DNA of 38,919 nucleotides, from assembly GCA_029287235.1 (NCBI GenBank), contig JARFRM010000086.1, positions 1 to 38,919 of the forward strand, written 5' to 3'. The notes beneath the pieces were generated by a model, which did not search any database, was not told the DNA's origin, and worked only from the letters and a program-made list of their open reading frames with translations. The position numbers and the translations under genes are program-made. This document shows, in pieces, positions 25,507-33,948 of this stretch (position 1 is the first letter of the stretch; the number at the start of each line of letters is the position of its first letter). The DNA comes from Thermoanaerobaculales bacterium. GTDB taxonomy: Bacteria; Acidobacteriota; Thermoanaerobaculia; Thermoanaerobaculales; Sulfomarinibacteraceae.

Positions 25507-26358
25507 CTACTTGAGTGAGTGCCCGTTGTCGTTGTTGTCGGCGGTTCCGCCGAGCTGCTGGCAGCGTCGGTAGGCGGCCCAGACCGCATCCGACAGCACC
25601 GTCCTGAGCCGGCCGCGTTCGAGCTGGTACTGCGCCGCGGCCGAGGTCCCTCCGGGCGAGGTCACCTGGTTTCTGAGCTTGGCCAGGTGCTCGGGAGCCT
25701 CCCTCGCGAATTCGGCGGCGCCGAGCACGGTCTCGAAGACCAGCTTCTCCGCGACCCGTCTCGAGAACCCCATGTGGACGCCGGCATCGACGAGGGCCTC
25801 CATGAACATGAAGACATAGGCCGGCCCGGTTCCGCTCAGGGCGGTGGCCATATCGAGCTCGGGCTCGTGGATCACGTATTCCTCGGCGCCCAGAGCCGAC
25901 AGAATGACCCGCACCTTTTTTTGACCGGTCACATCGACGGATCCGGTGGCGGTCCAGACCGAGATCCCACGGCCGATCTGCGCCGGGGTGTTGGGCATGA
26001 CCCTGACCACACGGCTGACACCGAAGTCCGACCCCAACCTCGCCATCGTGGCCCCGGCAACGACGGAAACAACCGTCGCGTCGATGTTCAAGACTCCATC
26101 CAGATCGGTAACCACCTCTGAGAGAAACTGCGGTTTGACGGCGATCACGACAAAGGTCGAATCGGCAGCCGCCTCGGCATTGCTGTCGGTCACCTTGATT
26201 CCGTAGCGGTTCTCGAGCTCGAGACAACGCTCGGCTCTCGGGTGGCTGGCGATGATCTGCCGCGGGTCGACAAGATCCTCGCGCAGCAGCCCCTTGACCA
26301 TGGCTTCACCCATCATGCCGCAACCGATAAACCCCAGGGTTTCGTCTCTCAGTGCCAT
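25507..26358 (-). CDS. proC: Pyrroline-5-carboxylate reductase
   Basis: A 283-aa enzyme that reduces 1-pyrroline-5-carboxylate to proline with NAD(P)H, the last step of proline synthesis. The N-terminal Rossmann motif 'LGFIGCGMMGEAMVKGLL' is followed by 'VVIAVKPQ' and 'RVVRVMPNTPAQIGRGISV'. The dimer and active-site signature 'LSGTGPAYVFMFMEALVDAG' and 'QVTSPGGTSAAAQYQLERG' are typical of ProC. Length is slightly above the usual ~270 aa. GGAGGAAG precedes the ATG, and a possible extended -10 (TGCTACCCT) lies about 20 bp further up. It is downstream of rnd on the same strand with a 36-bp gap, so co-transcription is possible. No proA or proB is nearby. Confidence 0.96.
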   Translation of the reverse strand: MALRDETLGFIGCGMMGEAMVKGLLREDLVDPRQIIASHPRAERCLELENRYGIKVTDSNAEAAADSTFVVIAVKPQFLSEVVTDLDGVLNIDATVVSVVAGATMARLGSDFGVSRVVRVMPNTPAQIGRGISVWTATGSVDVTGQKKVRVILSALGAEEYVIHEPELDMATALSGTGPAYVFMFMEALVDAGVHMGFSRRVAEKLVFETVLGAAEFAREAPEHLAKLRNQVTSPGGTSAAAQYQLERGRLRTVLSDAVWAAYRRCQQLGGTADNNDNGHSLK

Positions 26359-26394
26359 TCTTCCTCCGAAAACGCGAACGCGAAGGGTAGCACG

Positions 26395-27534
26395 TCACTC
26401 GTCGGCAAGCGCGGCGATGAAGCGTTGTCCAAGCAGCTCGAGCCGCCAGCCGATCAACCCCGCTGCTCTGAGATCGTCGAAGCTCGAGCACAACGGCGTG
26501 CGGGAAGCCACGGCCAGGGCGCAGCTCTTGGCGCAGACCAGGCCGGGATCGAGACCGAGCTCGGCGGCGATCTCATCGCGAACGGCCGCGAGGCGGTTCA
26601 GCCGCCGAACGACTCGAGGAGGAGGCTCGGGACGGCGGGCCGCCCTCGTCCAGTCCGGGGCCCGGCTGGGCCGGCCGATGTTGAGCAACACGGCCTTGCC
26701 CCAGCGTCGTATGAAGCGCGGGCCGATACCGCCGACCTCGGCGAGGTCGGCGTTCTTCTTCGGCGCCTCCTCCGCCAGGGTGACAAGAGTCTTGTTGCCG
26801 AGGACCTTGAATGGTGGAACATCGATCCGTTGCGCCTCGCTTTCTCGCCACTCATAGAGAGTGTAGGCGCGATCGCGAGCGTCGCCGCGCAGCGTCCGCA
26901 CCCCCTTGACTCGTTCGAAGGCGAGGGGATTCGGCTCCGCGGGCCGATGACGGACCTCTTCGAGACGTCGAAAATCTCCAACCGCCCACTCCCAGCGCCC
27001 GAGTTCTTCGAGCCTGTCACGGAGCTTTGCGGCCAATCGCTCGAGAAAGGCGGTGTCGGCGGCCGCATAGGTCACCTGCGAACGAGTCAAGGGACGCCGC
27101 CCCCAATCAGCCCTCTGATACCGCTTGTCGAGCACCACGCCCTCTTCCTTTTCGAGCAGTGCTGCAAGGCCCGTCTTCGCCTCGCCTAGTATCTGGGCCA
27201 TGATCTGGGTGTCCACGAGGCCCCGGATCCGGGTTTCGTAGTCTCGATCGAGAACGCGGATGTCGTAGTCGGACCCATGCATCAGCACAGGAATCGACGG
27301 GTCCTCGACGACCTCCCACAGGGGCCGAAGATCGCTCGGCTCGAGAGCCAACGGATCGATGACGAAGTTTCGGTGGCTCGCCGTCAGCTGCACCAAACAG
27401 GTCTTGTGGAAGTACGAGTGGAGCGAGTCCGCCTCGGTGTCGAGGGCCAGCCAACCGGCCTTCCTGGTCGCGGCAACCGCCTCGTCAACGCCCACGCGGG
27501 TATCTACCCAGATCGGATCGAGATCATCCAGCAT
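26395..27534 (-). CDS. rnd: Ribonuclease D
   Basis: A 379-aa 3'-5' exoribonuclease, the same size as E. coli RNase D (375). The DEDDy catalytic residues are visible: Exo I 'WLALDTEAD' (Asp32, Glu34), Exo II 'MHGSDYDIRVL' (Asp91) and Exo III 'YAAAD' (Tyr156, Asp160). An HRDC domain follows ('LRGDARDRAYTLYEWRESEA' to 'LAEVGGIGPRFIRRWG'), then a second helical region. RNase D trims tRNA and other stable RNA 3' ends. ATG 27534 is chosen because the fold begins there and TACCAT, part of an extended -10, lies 7 bases upstream; no Shine-Dalgarno sequence is present. The open frame continues far upstream antisense to the radical SAM gene and is not coding there. Confidence 0.95.
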   Translation of the reverse strand: MLDDLDPIWVDTRVGVDEAVAATRKAGWLALDTEADSLHSYFHKTCLVQLTASHRNFVIDPLALEPSDLRPLWEVVEDPSIPVLMHGSDYDIRVLDRDYETRIRGLVDTQIMAQILGEAKTGLAALLEKEEGVVLDKRYQRADWGRRPLTRSQVTYAAADTAFLERLAAKLRDRLEELGRWEWAVGDFRRLEEVRHRPAEPNPLAFERVKGVRTLRGDARDRAYTLYEWRESEAQRIDVPPFKVLGNKTLVTLAEEAPKKNADLAEVGGIGPRFIRRWGKAVLLNIGRPSRAPDWTRAARRPEPPPRVVRRLNRLAAVRDEIAAELGLDPGLVCAKSCALAVASRTPLCSSFDDLRAAGLIGWRLELLGQRFIAALADE

Positions 27535-27541
27535 GGCGGGG

Positions 27542-27547
27542 ATGGTA
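27542..27547 (-). promoter_or_regulatory. Extended -10 box of rnd
   Basis: TGCTACCAT on the minus strand (TGnTANNNT form) places its hexamer 7 bp before the rnd ATG, predicting a leaderless transcript. The -35 region falls in the repeat at 27559-27621. Confidence 0.5.
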
Positions 27548-27558
27548 GCACCCGCTCT

Positions 27559-27621
27559 TTTTCCGGGGCAGTTCGGTCGCGTTCCGGGGCAGGCCGGTCG
27601 CGCCCGAACAGCCCCGGAAAA
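27559..27621. repeat. 21-bp tandem repeat and 18-bp inverted repeat in the rnd/radical SAM divergent promoter
   Basis: Two adjacent 21-bp units (27561-27581 and 27582-27602) differ at only two positions; both begin TTCCGGGGCAG. Bases 27559-27576 also match the reverse complement of 27604-27621 at 17 of 18 positions, forming a hairpin around the second unit. The element overlaps the predicted -35 region of rnd and lies upstream of the radical SAM -10, so it could be an operator; no regulator is known. Confidence 0.7.
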
Positions 27622-27648
27622 GCCGGCCGAGAGCCGCCGGCTGCGTGT

Positions 27649-27654
27649 TACACT
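27649..27654 (+). promoter_or_regulatory. Extended -10 box of the radical SAM gene
   Basis: TACACT preceded by TGT lies 6 bp before the GTG start at 27661. Transcription would begin at or next to the start codon, suggesting a leaderless mRNA. Confidence 0.5.
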
Positions 27655-27660
27655 CCGGAT

Positions 27661-28593
27661 GTGAGACCGATTCTCGACCTTGCCACCGCCAAGATCGGCG
27701 TTGAACTGACCAGCCGCTGCAATCTGCGTTGCGGGATGTGTCCCATGGGAAACCTGGGCCGTCCCGAGGACGACATGCCATGGTGGTTGGTTCAGAAGGT
27801 CGCGGCGGATTTTCGTGACAACGAGATCCGGGCGCGGTGGCTGCACGAGATGGGCGAGCCCCTGCTCTACCCCCGCCTCGCCGAGGCCATCGATCTCTTC
27901 CCCGGGGTCGGGGTCTCGACCAACGTCATGATGCTCGACAAGGGTTATGGGAAGGAACTCCTGGCCACATCGCTCGAGCGCATCCGGCTGTGCGTCGACA
28001 CCGTCGACTCCGAGGTCTATCCGGAGATCCGCCGCGGCGGAAGTTTCGACGAGGTGGTCGCCAACATCCGCACCTTCCTCGAGCTCTCCAAGGACCGCAA
28101 CATCCGGGTCGAGGTGCAGAAGATGGTCTCGCTCAAGACCGCCGATGAGACCATTCGCGACTTCGAGGATTTCTTCGAGCTCGATCGATTCCCGCAAGCG
28201 GCCGTCATCGAGAAGACCTGCGAGGGGCTCGATACCACCGACGCGACCGATCTCCACGAGCAGTACTACGGTTGCTTCCAGGGCTACCCCTTCCGCTGGT
28301 TCGTGGTGCTCTCGGACGGTCGGGTGACCCACTGCTGCTACGACTACGACGGGTCCCAGGCCATCGGCGACATGAAGACCCAGACGGTCCGGGAGATTCT
28401 TGCTTCGGACCGAATTCCACAGCTCATGGAGGCCTTCAAGGCACGCGACTTCGAGACCCTTCCCCGCTGCGGCGAGTGCTACAAGAACACCTCCGGCAAG
28501 GCGGCCGTCGTCGACCAGCTCATCCGCATCGGCCACAAACTCGATCGCGTCCTGCCGGTCAAGCAGGTCGCGCGCAAGATCATCAACCGGTAG
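27661..28593 (+). CDS. Radical SAM protein with SPASM-like C-terminus
   Basis: A 310-aa radical SAM enzyme. The [4Fe-4S]/SAM motif is 'TSRCNLRCGMC' (Cys20, Cys24, Cys27), followed by 'RWLHEMGEPLLYP' (GEP motif) and 'GVGVSTNVMML'. The C-terminal part has further cysteines ('HCCYDYDG', 'LPRCGECYK') as in SPASM/twitch domains that bind extra clusters. Such enzymes modify peptides, sugars or cofactors; the substrate is unknown here. GTG 27661 is chosen because the fold starts at once, the -10 box lies 6 bases upstream, and the in-frame extension back to 27277 is antisense to rnd. The next gene, a methyltransferase, starts 5 bp after the stop, so the two probably act in one pathway. No precursor peptide gene was seen. 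Confidence 0.9.
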   Translation: MRPILDLATAKIGVELTSRCNLRCGMCPMGNLGRPEDDMPWWLVQKVAADFRDNEIRARWLHEMGEPLLYPRLAEAIDLFPGVGVSTNVMMLDKGYGKELLATSLERIRLCVDTVDSEVYPEIRRGGSFDEVVANIRTFLELSKDRNIRVEVQKMVSLKTADETIRDFEDFFELDRFPQAAVIEKTCEGLDTTDATDLHEQYYGCFQGYPFRWFVVLSDGRVTHCCYDYDGSQAIGDMKTQTVREILASDRIPQLMEAFKARDFETLPRCGECYKNTSGKAAVVDQLIRIGHKLDRVLPVKQVARKIINR

Positions 28594-28598
28594 CACCC

Positions 28599-29375
28599 GT
28601 GGGCAAGGCGGAGTGGGGCGCCGACCCCGAGTTCTTCGGACCACGGCACGCGCATCGTGAAGACCGACTCGAAAGGGCAATTCGGAAGAGCGTCGCGCCC
28701 GGCGGACTTCACCTCGAGTGCGCCGCCGGAGTCGGCTCGCTCAGCATCACGCTCGCCCGGACCGGTTCGACTGTGATTTCGGCGGACATGTCTCTGCGAT
28801 CACTCGCCGTGGTGGCCCTCCGAGCCGAGGCGGCCGGACTTGCAGACACCGTCCTTCCGGTGGTCGCGGACATCACCAACCTTCCCTTTGCAGACGGCGT
28901 CTTTCCCAGCGCCTCGTCGGCCGAGACCCTGGAGCACATTCCGGCCGATCGGGCCGCAGCCCGAGATCTCGGTCGGGTCCTTTGCCCCGGTGGATGGCTG
29001 ATCGGGACGGTGCCCGCCGATCCGGCCCAGTGGTCCGACTGGGATGATTGGGGGGGCCACTTGAGGCGCTATCACCGGCCCGGGATGACCCAAATACTCG
29101 GTGACGCCGGACTCGAACCCGAGGTCACCATCTGGGGCTGGCCCGTGCTTCGCATCTACGACGACGTCTTCATGAAACGGGTCAACCGGCGACGGCTTCA
29201 CAACCGGGGCTCGTTGGAAGACGACCCCGCGCTGGCCAAGGTCTCGAATCTGGGCAAAAAGCGCTGGCTGGTCAATCTTGTCCGATCGATCTTCAACATC
29301 GACCGCCTCTTTGATGGCTCCCCCTGGGGAGTGGGGCTGCTGTTCAGGGCCCAAAAGCCTACGAGTACCGGGTAG
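28599..29375 (+). CDS. Class I SAM-dependent methyltransferase
   Basis: A 258-aa methyltransferase of the Methyltransf_11 type. Motif I is 'HLECAAGVGSLSITLA', followed by 'VISADMSLRSL' (motif II acidic region), 'VVADITNLPFADGVFPSASS' (motif III/IV) and 'DLGRVLCPGGWLIGTVP' (motif V). The C-terminal ~100 residues include 'HLRRYHRPGMTQILGDAGLE', common to C- and O-methyltransferases acting on small molecules or lipids. GTG 28599 lies 5 bp after the radical SAM stop and is the only reasonable start. The conserved acidic residue of motif I is replaced by 'ECAAG', still plausible for this fold. It converges on kbl with a single base between the stop codons. Confidence 0.88.
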   Translation: MGKAEWGADPEFFGPRHAHREDRLERAIRKSVAPGGLHLECAAGVGSLSITLARTGSTVISADMSLRSLAVVALRAEAAGLADTVLPVVADITNLPFADGVFPSASSAETLEHIPADRAAARDLGRVLCPGGWLIGTVPADPAQWSDWDDWGGHLRRYHRPGMTQILGDAGLEPEVTIWGWPVLRIYDDVFMKRVNRRRLHNRGSLEDDPALAKVSNLGKKRWLVNLVRSIFNIDRLFDGSPWGVGLLFRAQKPTSTG

Positions 29376-29376
29376 A

Positions 29377-30561
29377 TCAGATCACTCCGAGTCGCTTTCC
29401 AACGGTTTCGAATGCATTCACCGCGCAATCGAGGTGATCGACCTCGTGCGCGGCCGAGATCTGCGTCCGGATCCGCGCCTGCCCCTTGGGAACCACCGGG
29501 AACGAGAACCCGATGACGTAGATGCCTTCTTTCAGCATCTCGTCGGCGAAATCCGAGGCGAGCTTGGCGTCGTAGAGCATCACCGGGACGATGGCGGTCT
29601 CGCCCGCGAGGACGTCGAAGCCGATCTTCTCGAGCTTCGAGCGGAAGTACCGGGTGTTGTCCATGAGCCTGTCACGCAGAGCGGTCGTGGAGGAGAGCAT
29701 CTCGAAGACCGCGATACCGGCCGCCGTAAGCGACGGGGTCAGGGTGTTGGAGAACAGATACGGCCGCGATCGCTGTCGCAGCATGTCGATGATTTCCTGC
29801 CGGCCCGTCGTGTAGCCGCCGGAGGCGCCGCCGAGGGCCTTTCCCAGAGTCGAGGTGATGATGTCGACCCGACCCTGCACACCGCAGTGCTCGGGAGTCC
29901 CCCGACCCGTGCGACCGATATAGCCGGTGGCGTGGGAGTCGTCGACCATGACCATGGAATCGTACTTCTCGGCGAGATCGCAGATCGCGTCGAGCTTGAC
30001 CAGATAGCCGTCCATGGAGAAGACGCCGTCGGTGGCGATGAGCCGCCGTCTGTGTTTCCGGGTTTTTTTCAGGATCTCCTCAAGCTCGGCCATGTCTGAG
30101 TTGGCGTAGCGGAATCTCTCGGCCTTACACAGGCGGACGCCGTCGATGATGGAGGCGTGGTTGAGCTGATCGGAGATGATGGCGTCCTCCGACGAGAGAA
30201 TCGTCTCGAAGAGACCGGCGTTGGCATCGAAGCACGACGAGTAGAGGATTGTGTCCTCGGTGCCGTTGAAGGTGGAAATGGTGCTCTCGAGCTTCTTGTG
30301 CAGATCCTGGGTGCCGCAGATGAATCGCACCGACGCCATGCCGAACCCGCGCTCCGAAAGAGCCCGCTGAGCGGCGGCGATGATTTCGGGATTGTCCGCC
30401 AGGCCGAGATAGTTGTTGGCACAGAAGTTGATCACCTCACCTTGCGGCACCTGGATGGCGGCGCTCTGCGGCGAGGAAATGACCCTCTCTTCTTTGTAGG
30501 TCCCGGCTTCGCGGATCGCATCGAGCTCATCGACGAAACCGGTTTTGAAACTCGAAAACAT
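29377..30561 (-). CDS. kbl: Glycine C-acetyltransferase (2-amino-3-ketobutyrate CoA ligase)
   Basis: A 394-aa PLP enzyme of the alpha-oxoamine synthase family that cleaves 2-amino-3-oxobutyrate with CoA to glycine and acetyl-CoA in threonine breakdown. Diagnostic Kbl sequences are '[16 protein letters not shown]', '[20 protein letters not shown]', '[20 protein letters not shown]', '[20 protein letters not shown]' and the PLP lysine in '[14 protein letters not shown]' (Lys241). Length equals E. coli Kbl (398). ATG 30561 is used because AGGAGGTGG lies a few bases upstream; an in-frame start at 30594 would overlap that site. No threonine dehydrogenase gene (tdh) lies beside it. The stop is one base from that of the convergent methyltransferase gene. 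Confidence 0.95.
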   Translation of the reverse strand: MFSSFKTGFVDELDAIREAGTYKEERVISSPQSAAIQVPQGEVINFCANNYLGLADNPEIIAAAQRALSERGFGMASVRFICGTQDLHKKLESTISTFNGTEDTILYSSCFDANAGLFETILSSEDAIISDQLNHASIIDGVRLCKAERFRYANSDMAELEEILKKTRKHRRRLIATDGVFSMDGYLVKLDAICDLAEKYDSMVMVDDSHATGYIGRTGRGTPEHCGVQGRVDIITSTLGKALGGASGGYTTGRQEIIDMLRQRSRPYLFSNTLTPSLTAAGIAVFEMLSSTTALRDRLMDNTRYFRSKLEKIGFDVLAGETAIVPVMLYDAKLASDFADEMLKEGIYVIGFSFPVVPKGQARIRTQISAAHEVDHLDCAVNAFETVGKRLGVI

Positions 30562-30622
30562 CTCTCCACCTCCTGTGACCGGAAAACCCCGCAAGGCCCG
30601 GCAGTCGCACCCGGGGTCTCTC

Positions 30623-30961
30623 TCAGCCGAAGCTGGCGATCGCCTCGTCCTCGTCTTCGAAGACCTCGAGGAGGGGGAGTATTTGGGTGAGCTTCAGGGT
30701 GCGCTTGACGCTCGGGGCCGGGCGAAGGAGCTTGACCGCGCCGCCGAAGCGCTGAGCGAGCTTCCAGCTGGAGACGACCTCGCCGATCCCCGAGCTGTCC
30801 ATGATTGTGACCTGCCGCAGGTTGAGAACGATCTTGGTCCAACCCTCGGCGACGATCGCATTCATCACATCTCGCAGCAACTCGTCCCCCACCCCCATCA
30901 CGAGGCGGCCTTCGAGATCCACGATGATCACATCATCCACGTGCCGAACATCTACCTTCAT
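30623..30961 (-). CDS. STAS-domain anti-sigma factor antagonist
   Basis: A 112-aa single-domain STAS protein of the SpoIIAA/RsbV type. The core strands '[19 protein letters not shown]' and '[20 protein letters not shown]' contain the phosphorylatable DSSG motif (Asp55-Gly58). Unphosphorylated proteins of this family bind an anti-sigma kinase to release a sigma factor or act in similar partner switches. No RsbW-like kinase or PP2C phosphatase is in the window, so its partner is elsewhere. There is no Shine-Dalgarno sequence, but TACAAT lies 7 bases before the ATG. It lies between the diguanylate cyclase gene (upstream) and kbl (downstream) on the same strand. Confidence 0.92.
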   Translation of the reverse strand: MKVDVRHVDDVIIVDLEGRLVMGVGDELLRDVMNAIVAEGWTKIVLNLRQVTIMDSSGIGEVVSSWKLAQRFGGAVKLLRPAPSVKRTLKLTQILPLLEVFEDEDEAIASFG

Positions 30962-30968
30962 GTCGGGG

Positions 30969-30974
30969 ATTGTA
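30969..30974 (-). promoter_or_regulatory. -10 box of the STAS gene
   Basis: TACAAT, directly preceded by TG on the minus strand, lies 7 bp before the STAS ATG. It predicts a leaderless transcript. Confidence 0.5.
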
Positions 30975-31057
30975 CAGCTTTCTCGTTCGGATTGCCGTGT
31001 GGGCTCTGACCCGACCCAGTCCGCCGGGACAAAGACCGTATCACCAGGTTTTCGGAG

Positions 31058-32302
31058 CTATTCGGTTCTCCGCACCCGGTTCTTGAGCACCGGGTTGAGG
31101 CCGGTGGGCTCCGCACGCATGACCCGGTTTCGGCCGGCGTTCTTGGCCTCGTACAGTGCCGCATCGGCGTTTCTCAGCAGCTCGACACTGTCGTCGGCAT
31201 CGTCGGGGAAGCAGGCGACACCCCCGGAGATGGTCAACCGCCCGTTGGGTTGGGTTGACTCGCCTTCGAAGGGATACTCCTCGATTCGGTGACGAATGAC
31301 CTCCGCACCCGACATGGCCTGGCTGGCGGTTCGGCCGGTCATGACGAGCACGAACTCCTCCCCACCGAAACGGCCGAAGTAGTCGTCTGACCGGACGCTG
31401 TCGCGTACGAGTTTGGCGAGCAGACGGAGCAACCGGTCGCCTACCAGGTGTCCGTTCTGGTCGTTGTAGTTCTTGAAGTGATCGATATCGAAGAGGAAGA
31501 CCGAGACCTTCTCCCCGTTGTTTCGGGCGTCGAAGACAGCCTCGCTGAGCTTGACCAGCAGCGCCGCCTTGTTGAAGATTCCCGTCAGGCCGTCAACCTC
31601 GGCGGCGATCTCGACGTTGCGGTATGCCTCCAGGTTGGTCCAGGTCAGGGCGCCCAACCTGGCGATCATCTCGATCATCTCCCGCTCGCTGAAATAGTGC
31701 CGTTCGGGTCGCGCTATGGCGACAACACCGATCGTGTCGCCGCCGGCGACCATCGGAGCAACGACATCGAACTCGGGCTGACCGCTGTTCTGGTTCATGC
31801 TGAAGCTGAGGGAGCGTTCCTCTTCGAAATCCTTGCGAACCATCAGCCGCTGCCGAGCAGCCGCGATCCCGAGCTGTCCCTCGCCGAATCGGACCTCCAT
31901 CCCCACCTTCATCTGGCGTTGCGCCGCCGATATGGCCGCCACGATGAGTCGATTCTCTCGATCGGGCTCGGTGATGGTGCTCCGCCGTCGGACCAGGACC
32001 ACGGCCACTTCGGGCCGAAACATCCGAACCATTGCGTTGACCAGGGTTGGGGGAATCTGGCGGATCTGACGCTGAGCGTGCAGCTCTCCCAGCAGCACGG
32101 AAAATATCTGAAAGAACTCGACCTGCCCCTCGAGATCACGCTCAAGGCGCCGGGTCGAACGGTGGACCGCGCCGTCCGACGACTGGACGCTCGGCGGGGG
32201 AGCGGCTTTGGACCCGAGCAGTCGAGACAGGATCGCAACGATGATGATAAGCAGCACCGGCACAATCACCAGCAAGAGCTTGGCGCCGCTCGGCCAGAGC
32301 AT
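31058..32302 (-). CDS. Membrane-anchored diguanylate cyclase with GAF-like sensor (GGDEF protein)
   Basis: About 414 residues from ATG 32302; a TTG at 32320 is an alternative and neither has a good ribosome-binding site. An N-terminal helix ('LLLVIVPVLLIIIVAILSRL') anchors it. Residues about 60-240 look like a GAF-type sensor ('MVAGGDTIGVVAIARPERHY'). The C-terminal GGDEF domain has 'VDGLTGIFNKAAL', 'FLFDIDHFKNYNDQNGH' and active-site GGEEF. The inhibitory I-site RxxD is intact as RSDD, five residues before GGEEF. It should make cyclic di-GMP under product feedback. It lies upstream of the STAS gene with a 96-bp gap. No EAL or PilZ protein is in the window. Confidence 0.93.
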   Translation of the reverse strand: MLWPSGAKLLLVIVPVLLIIIVAILSRLLGSKAAPPPSVQSSDGAVHRSTRRLERDLEGQVEFFQIFSVLLGELHAQRQIRQIPPTLVNAMVRMFRPEVAVVLVRRRSTITEPDRENRLIVAAISAAQRQMKVGMEVRFGEGQLGIAAARQRLMVRKDFEEERSLSFSMNQNSGQPEFDVVAPMVAGGDTIGVVAIARPERHYFSEREMIEMIARLGALTWTNLEAYRNVEIAAEVDGLTGIFNKAALLVKLSEAVFDARNNGEKVSVFLFDIDHFKNYNDQNGHLVGDRLLRLLAKLVRDSVRSDDYFGRFGGEEFVLVMTGRTASQAMSGAEVIRHRIEEYPFEGESTQPNGRLTISGGVACFPDDADDSVELLRNADAALYEAKNAGRNRVMRAEPTGLNPVLKNRVRRTE

Positions 32303-32477
32303 CAGTTCATCGAGGCTCAAACATCACCAGCGTCTTCTCGCCCCCCGGTCCTTTGTCTCCTACACGAGAGTCAAAGCTCGATCGGATCGATACCGAGTGT
32401 ATTGTACCGCCGAAACCGTCGCTACGCCAACCACCCGCGGCCTCGACGACATCCGGGCGATCGGCCGGCCGAGGATT

Positions 32478-33143
32478 TCAAACTCGATCGACGGACGCCC
32501 CGTCGTCGTAGCTGAGGGCAAAGGTTTCGAGGAACCACAGGAGAGTTCCGGCGGCCGCGAGACCCAGGACCTTGGCGACCAGGCTCTGGCTGAAAGACGG
32601 GTACCAGAGGAGCACACCTTCGACCCGCGACTGGAAAACCCAGACTGCAATCAAGATGGTGGGAACCAACGTCCCAACAGCCGCAACCCCCGCCGATTTT
32701 CGGAGTCTCGCGCCGCAGCCGCTCTGACGGGAAAAAACAACCAGGAAAAAAAAGATCGACCCGACAAAGATGAGCAGGATCGCCTGGAACAGCCATGACG
32801 AAGAACGCACCATCGGTATCTCGGCGGCGTCGGTGCCGCGGAAGATGACGACGAAAGACAGGAGAACCAGGGCTGCTGAGAACAGCGAAGCGGTGAGAGC
32901 GAGAATGGTGGCACCCCGCAAAGTCCGCTGGTCCCAAAACCGGTGGCTGCGGAGAAATGAGAGGAAGAACAAAGGCACCGTCAAACTCGCGGCGACCGAG
33001 ATGAGCGGAATCATCAGGAGAAGCCCACCATGCAGCGCGATCTGATCGGCCCGCATCAGCGGCAGCGCGTCGACAAGGATGCCCCGTAAAGTCAACCAGG
33101 CAAGGCCCGCGGCGAAGAACCAGGCAGCTCTCGTCGGATTCAT
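32478..33143 (-). CDS. Polytopic membrane protein of unknown function, 221 aa
   Basis: Six or so hydrophobic segments span most of the protein (for example 'LLLMIPLISVAASLTVPLFF', 'ATILALTASLFSAALVLLSF' and 'AILLIFVGSIFFFLVVF'). No signature of a known transporter or enzyme is seen. The ATG at 33143 is chosen because the membrane part starts there and a GGGGGGT stretch precedes it; the open frame upstream overlaps the glycosyltransferase gene in another frame and is unlikely to be coding. It lies between that glycosyltransferase gene and the diguanylate cyclase gene on the same strand. Function is unknown. Confidence 0.75.
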   Translation of the reverse strand: MNPTRAAWFFAAGLAWLTLRGILVDALPLMRADQIALHGGLLLMIPLISVAASLTVPLFFLSFLRSHRFWDQRTLRGATILALTASLFSAALVLLSFVVIFRGTDAAEIPMVRSSSWLFQAILLIFVGSIFFFLVVFSRQSGCGARLRKSAGVAAVGTLVPTILIAVWVFQSRVEGVLLWYPSFSQSLVAKVLGLAAAGTLLWFLETFALSYDDGASVDRV

Positions 33144-33237
33144 CGACCCCCCATCGCGATCAGCCCCATCGCCGATCCCGGGAACGACAAGGAGGATACA
33201 ACAGTATGCGCTTTGTTCGCGACGACGAGGCTCCGAT

Positions 33238-33948
33238 TCAGCTCTTGGGAACCGGCCGCGACCTGCGCACGAGGTGGGAGGCGACGTTTCCGACGAACCG
33301 GGGCCACTGGCGCCAGATCTTGATGTGGCTGTCGCCGAATCGGCGGGGGTACTCGTGGGTCGGCACATTCGTGACGCGGTATCCGGCCAACAACATCTTC
33401 ATCACCATTTCCTGCTCGATGGTGTGGATGTTGGCCTTGAGCCCGACGGAGATCAAGGCGATACGGCGAGCAGCCCGGTATCCGTTGAGGGTGTCGGTCA
33501 ACTGAACCTTCCAACGTTCGTTGATCGCGACGTTCATGGCGATGTTGCCGATGGTTCGGATCAGCTGACCAAAGGTCATTGACAGCTCCTCCGAACCACC
33601 GGTGAAACGGCTCCCGACACAGAGATCTGTGGAATCGGCGAGTACCGGTTCGGTCAGTCGAGGAATGTCATCGGGGTCGTGTGAACCGTCGGCATCCATG
33701 AACACCACGACGGGCTCCTCCACCAATCCGAGACTCGCCCGAATCGCAGCCCCCTTCCCCAACCCCGGATCCCGGTGGACCTCGGCGCCGGCGCGGCGGG
33801 AGATCTCCACCGTTTCGTCCGTGGAGTGTCCGTCCATGACCACCACCCTCGCGCAGTGGCCGGCGGCACCGGACACCGCCTCGCCGACGGTCGGCGCTTC
33901 GTTCCGGGCCAAGATCACAGTCGCGATGTCACGCTGGGATGCACTCAT
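33238..33948 (-). CDS. Glycosyltransferase family 2 (dolichyl-phosphate mannose synthase-like)
   Basis: A 236-aa GT-A fold enzyme with no membrane helix. 'IATVILARNEAPTVGEAVSG' begins the nucleotide-binding fold. 'VVVMDGHSTDETVEISRRAG' and the DxD motif in 'VVVFMDADGSHDPDDIPRL' bind the sugar nucleotide, and 'LCVGSRFTGGS' follows as in DPM1/GtrB-type polyprenyl-phosphate glycosyltransferases. It probably transfers a sugar to a lipid carrier or glycan. The ATG at 33948 is preferred over GTG 34011 because a -10-like TAGGAT (33992-33987) lies between them and GGGGGAG precedes the ATG. It is the first gene of the minus-strand run toward kbl. Confidence 0.88.
   Translation of the reverse strand: MSASQRDIATVILARNEAPTVGEAVSGAAGHCARVVVMDGHSTDETVEISRRAGAEVHRDPGLGKGAAIRASLGLVEEPVVVFMDADGSHDPDDIPRLTEPVLADSTDLCVGSRFTGGSEELSMTFGQLIRTIGNIAMNVAINERWKVQLTDTLNGYRAARRIALISVGLKANIHTIEQEMVMKMLLAGYRVTNVPTHEYPRRFGDSHIKIWRQWPRFVGNVASHLVRRSRPVPKS

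Noticed and set aside
27535..28680. In-frame N-terminal extension of RNase D
   Set aside because: It is antisense to the radical SAM gene and lacks any domain; RNase D length is normal from 27534.
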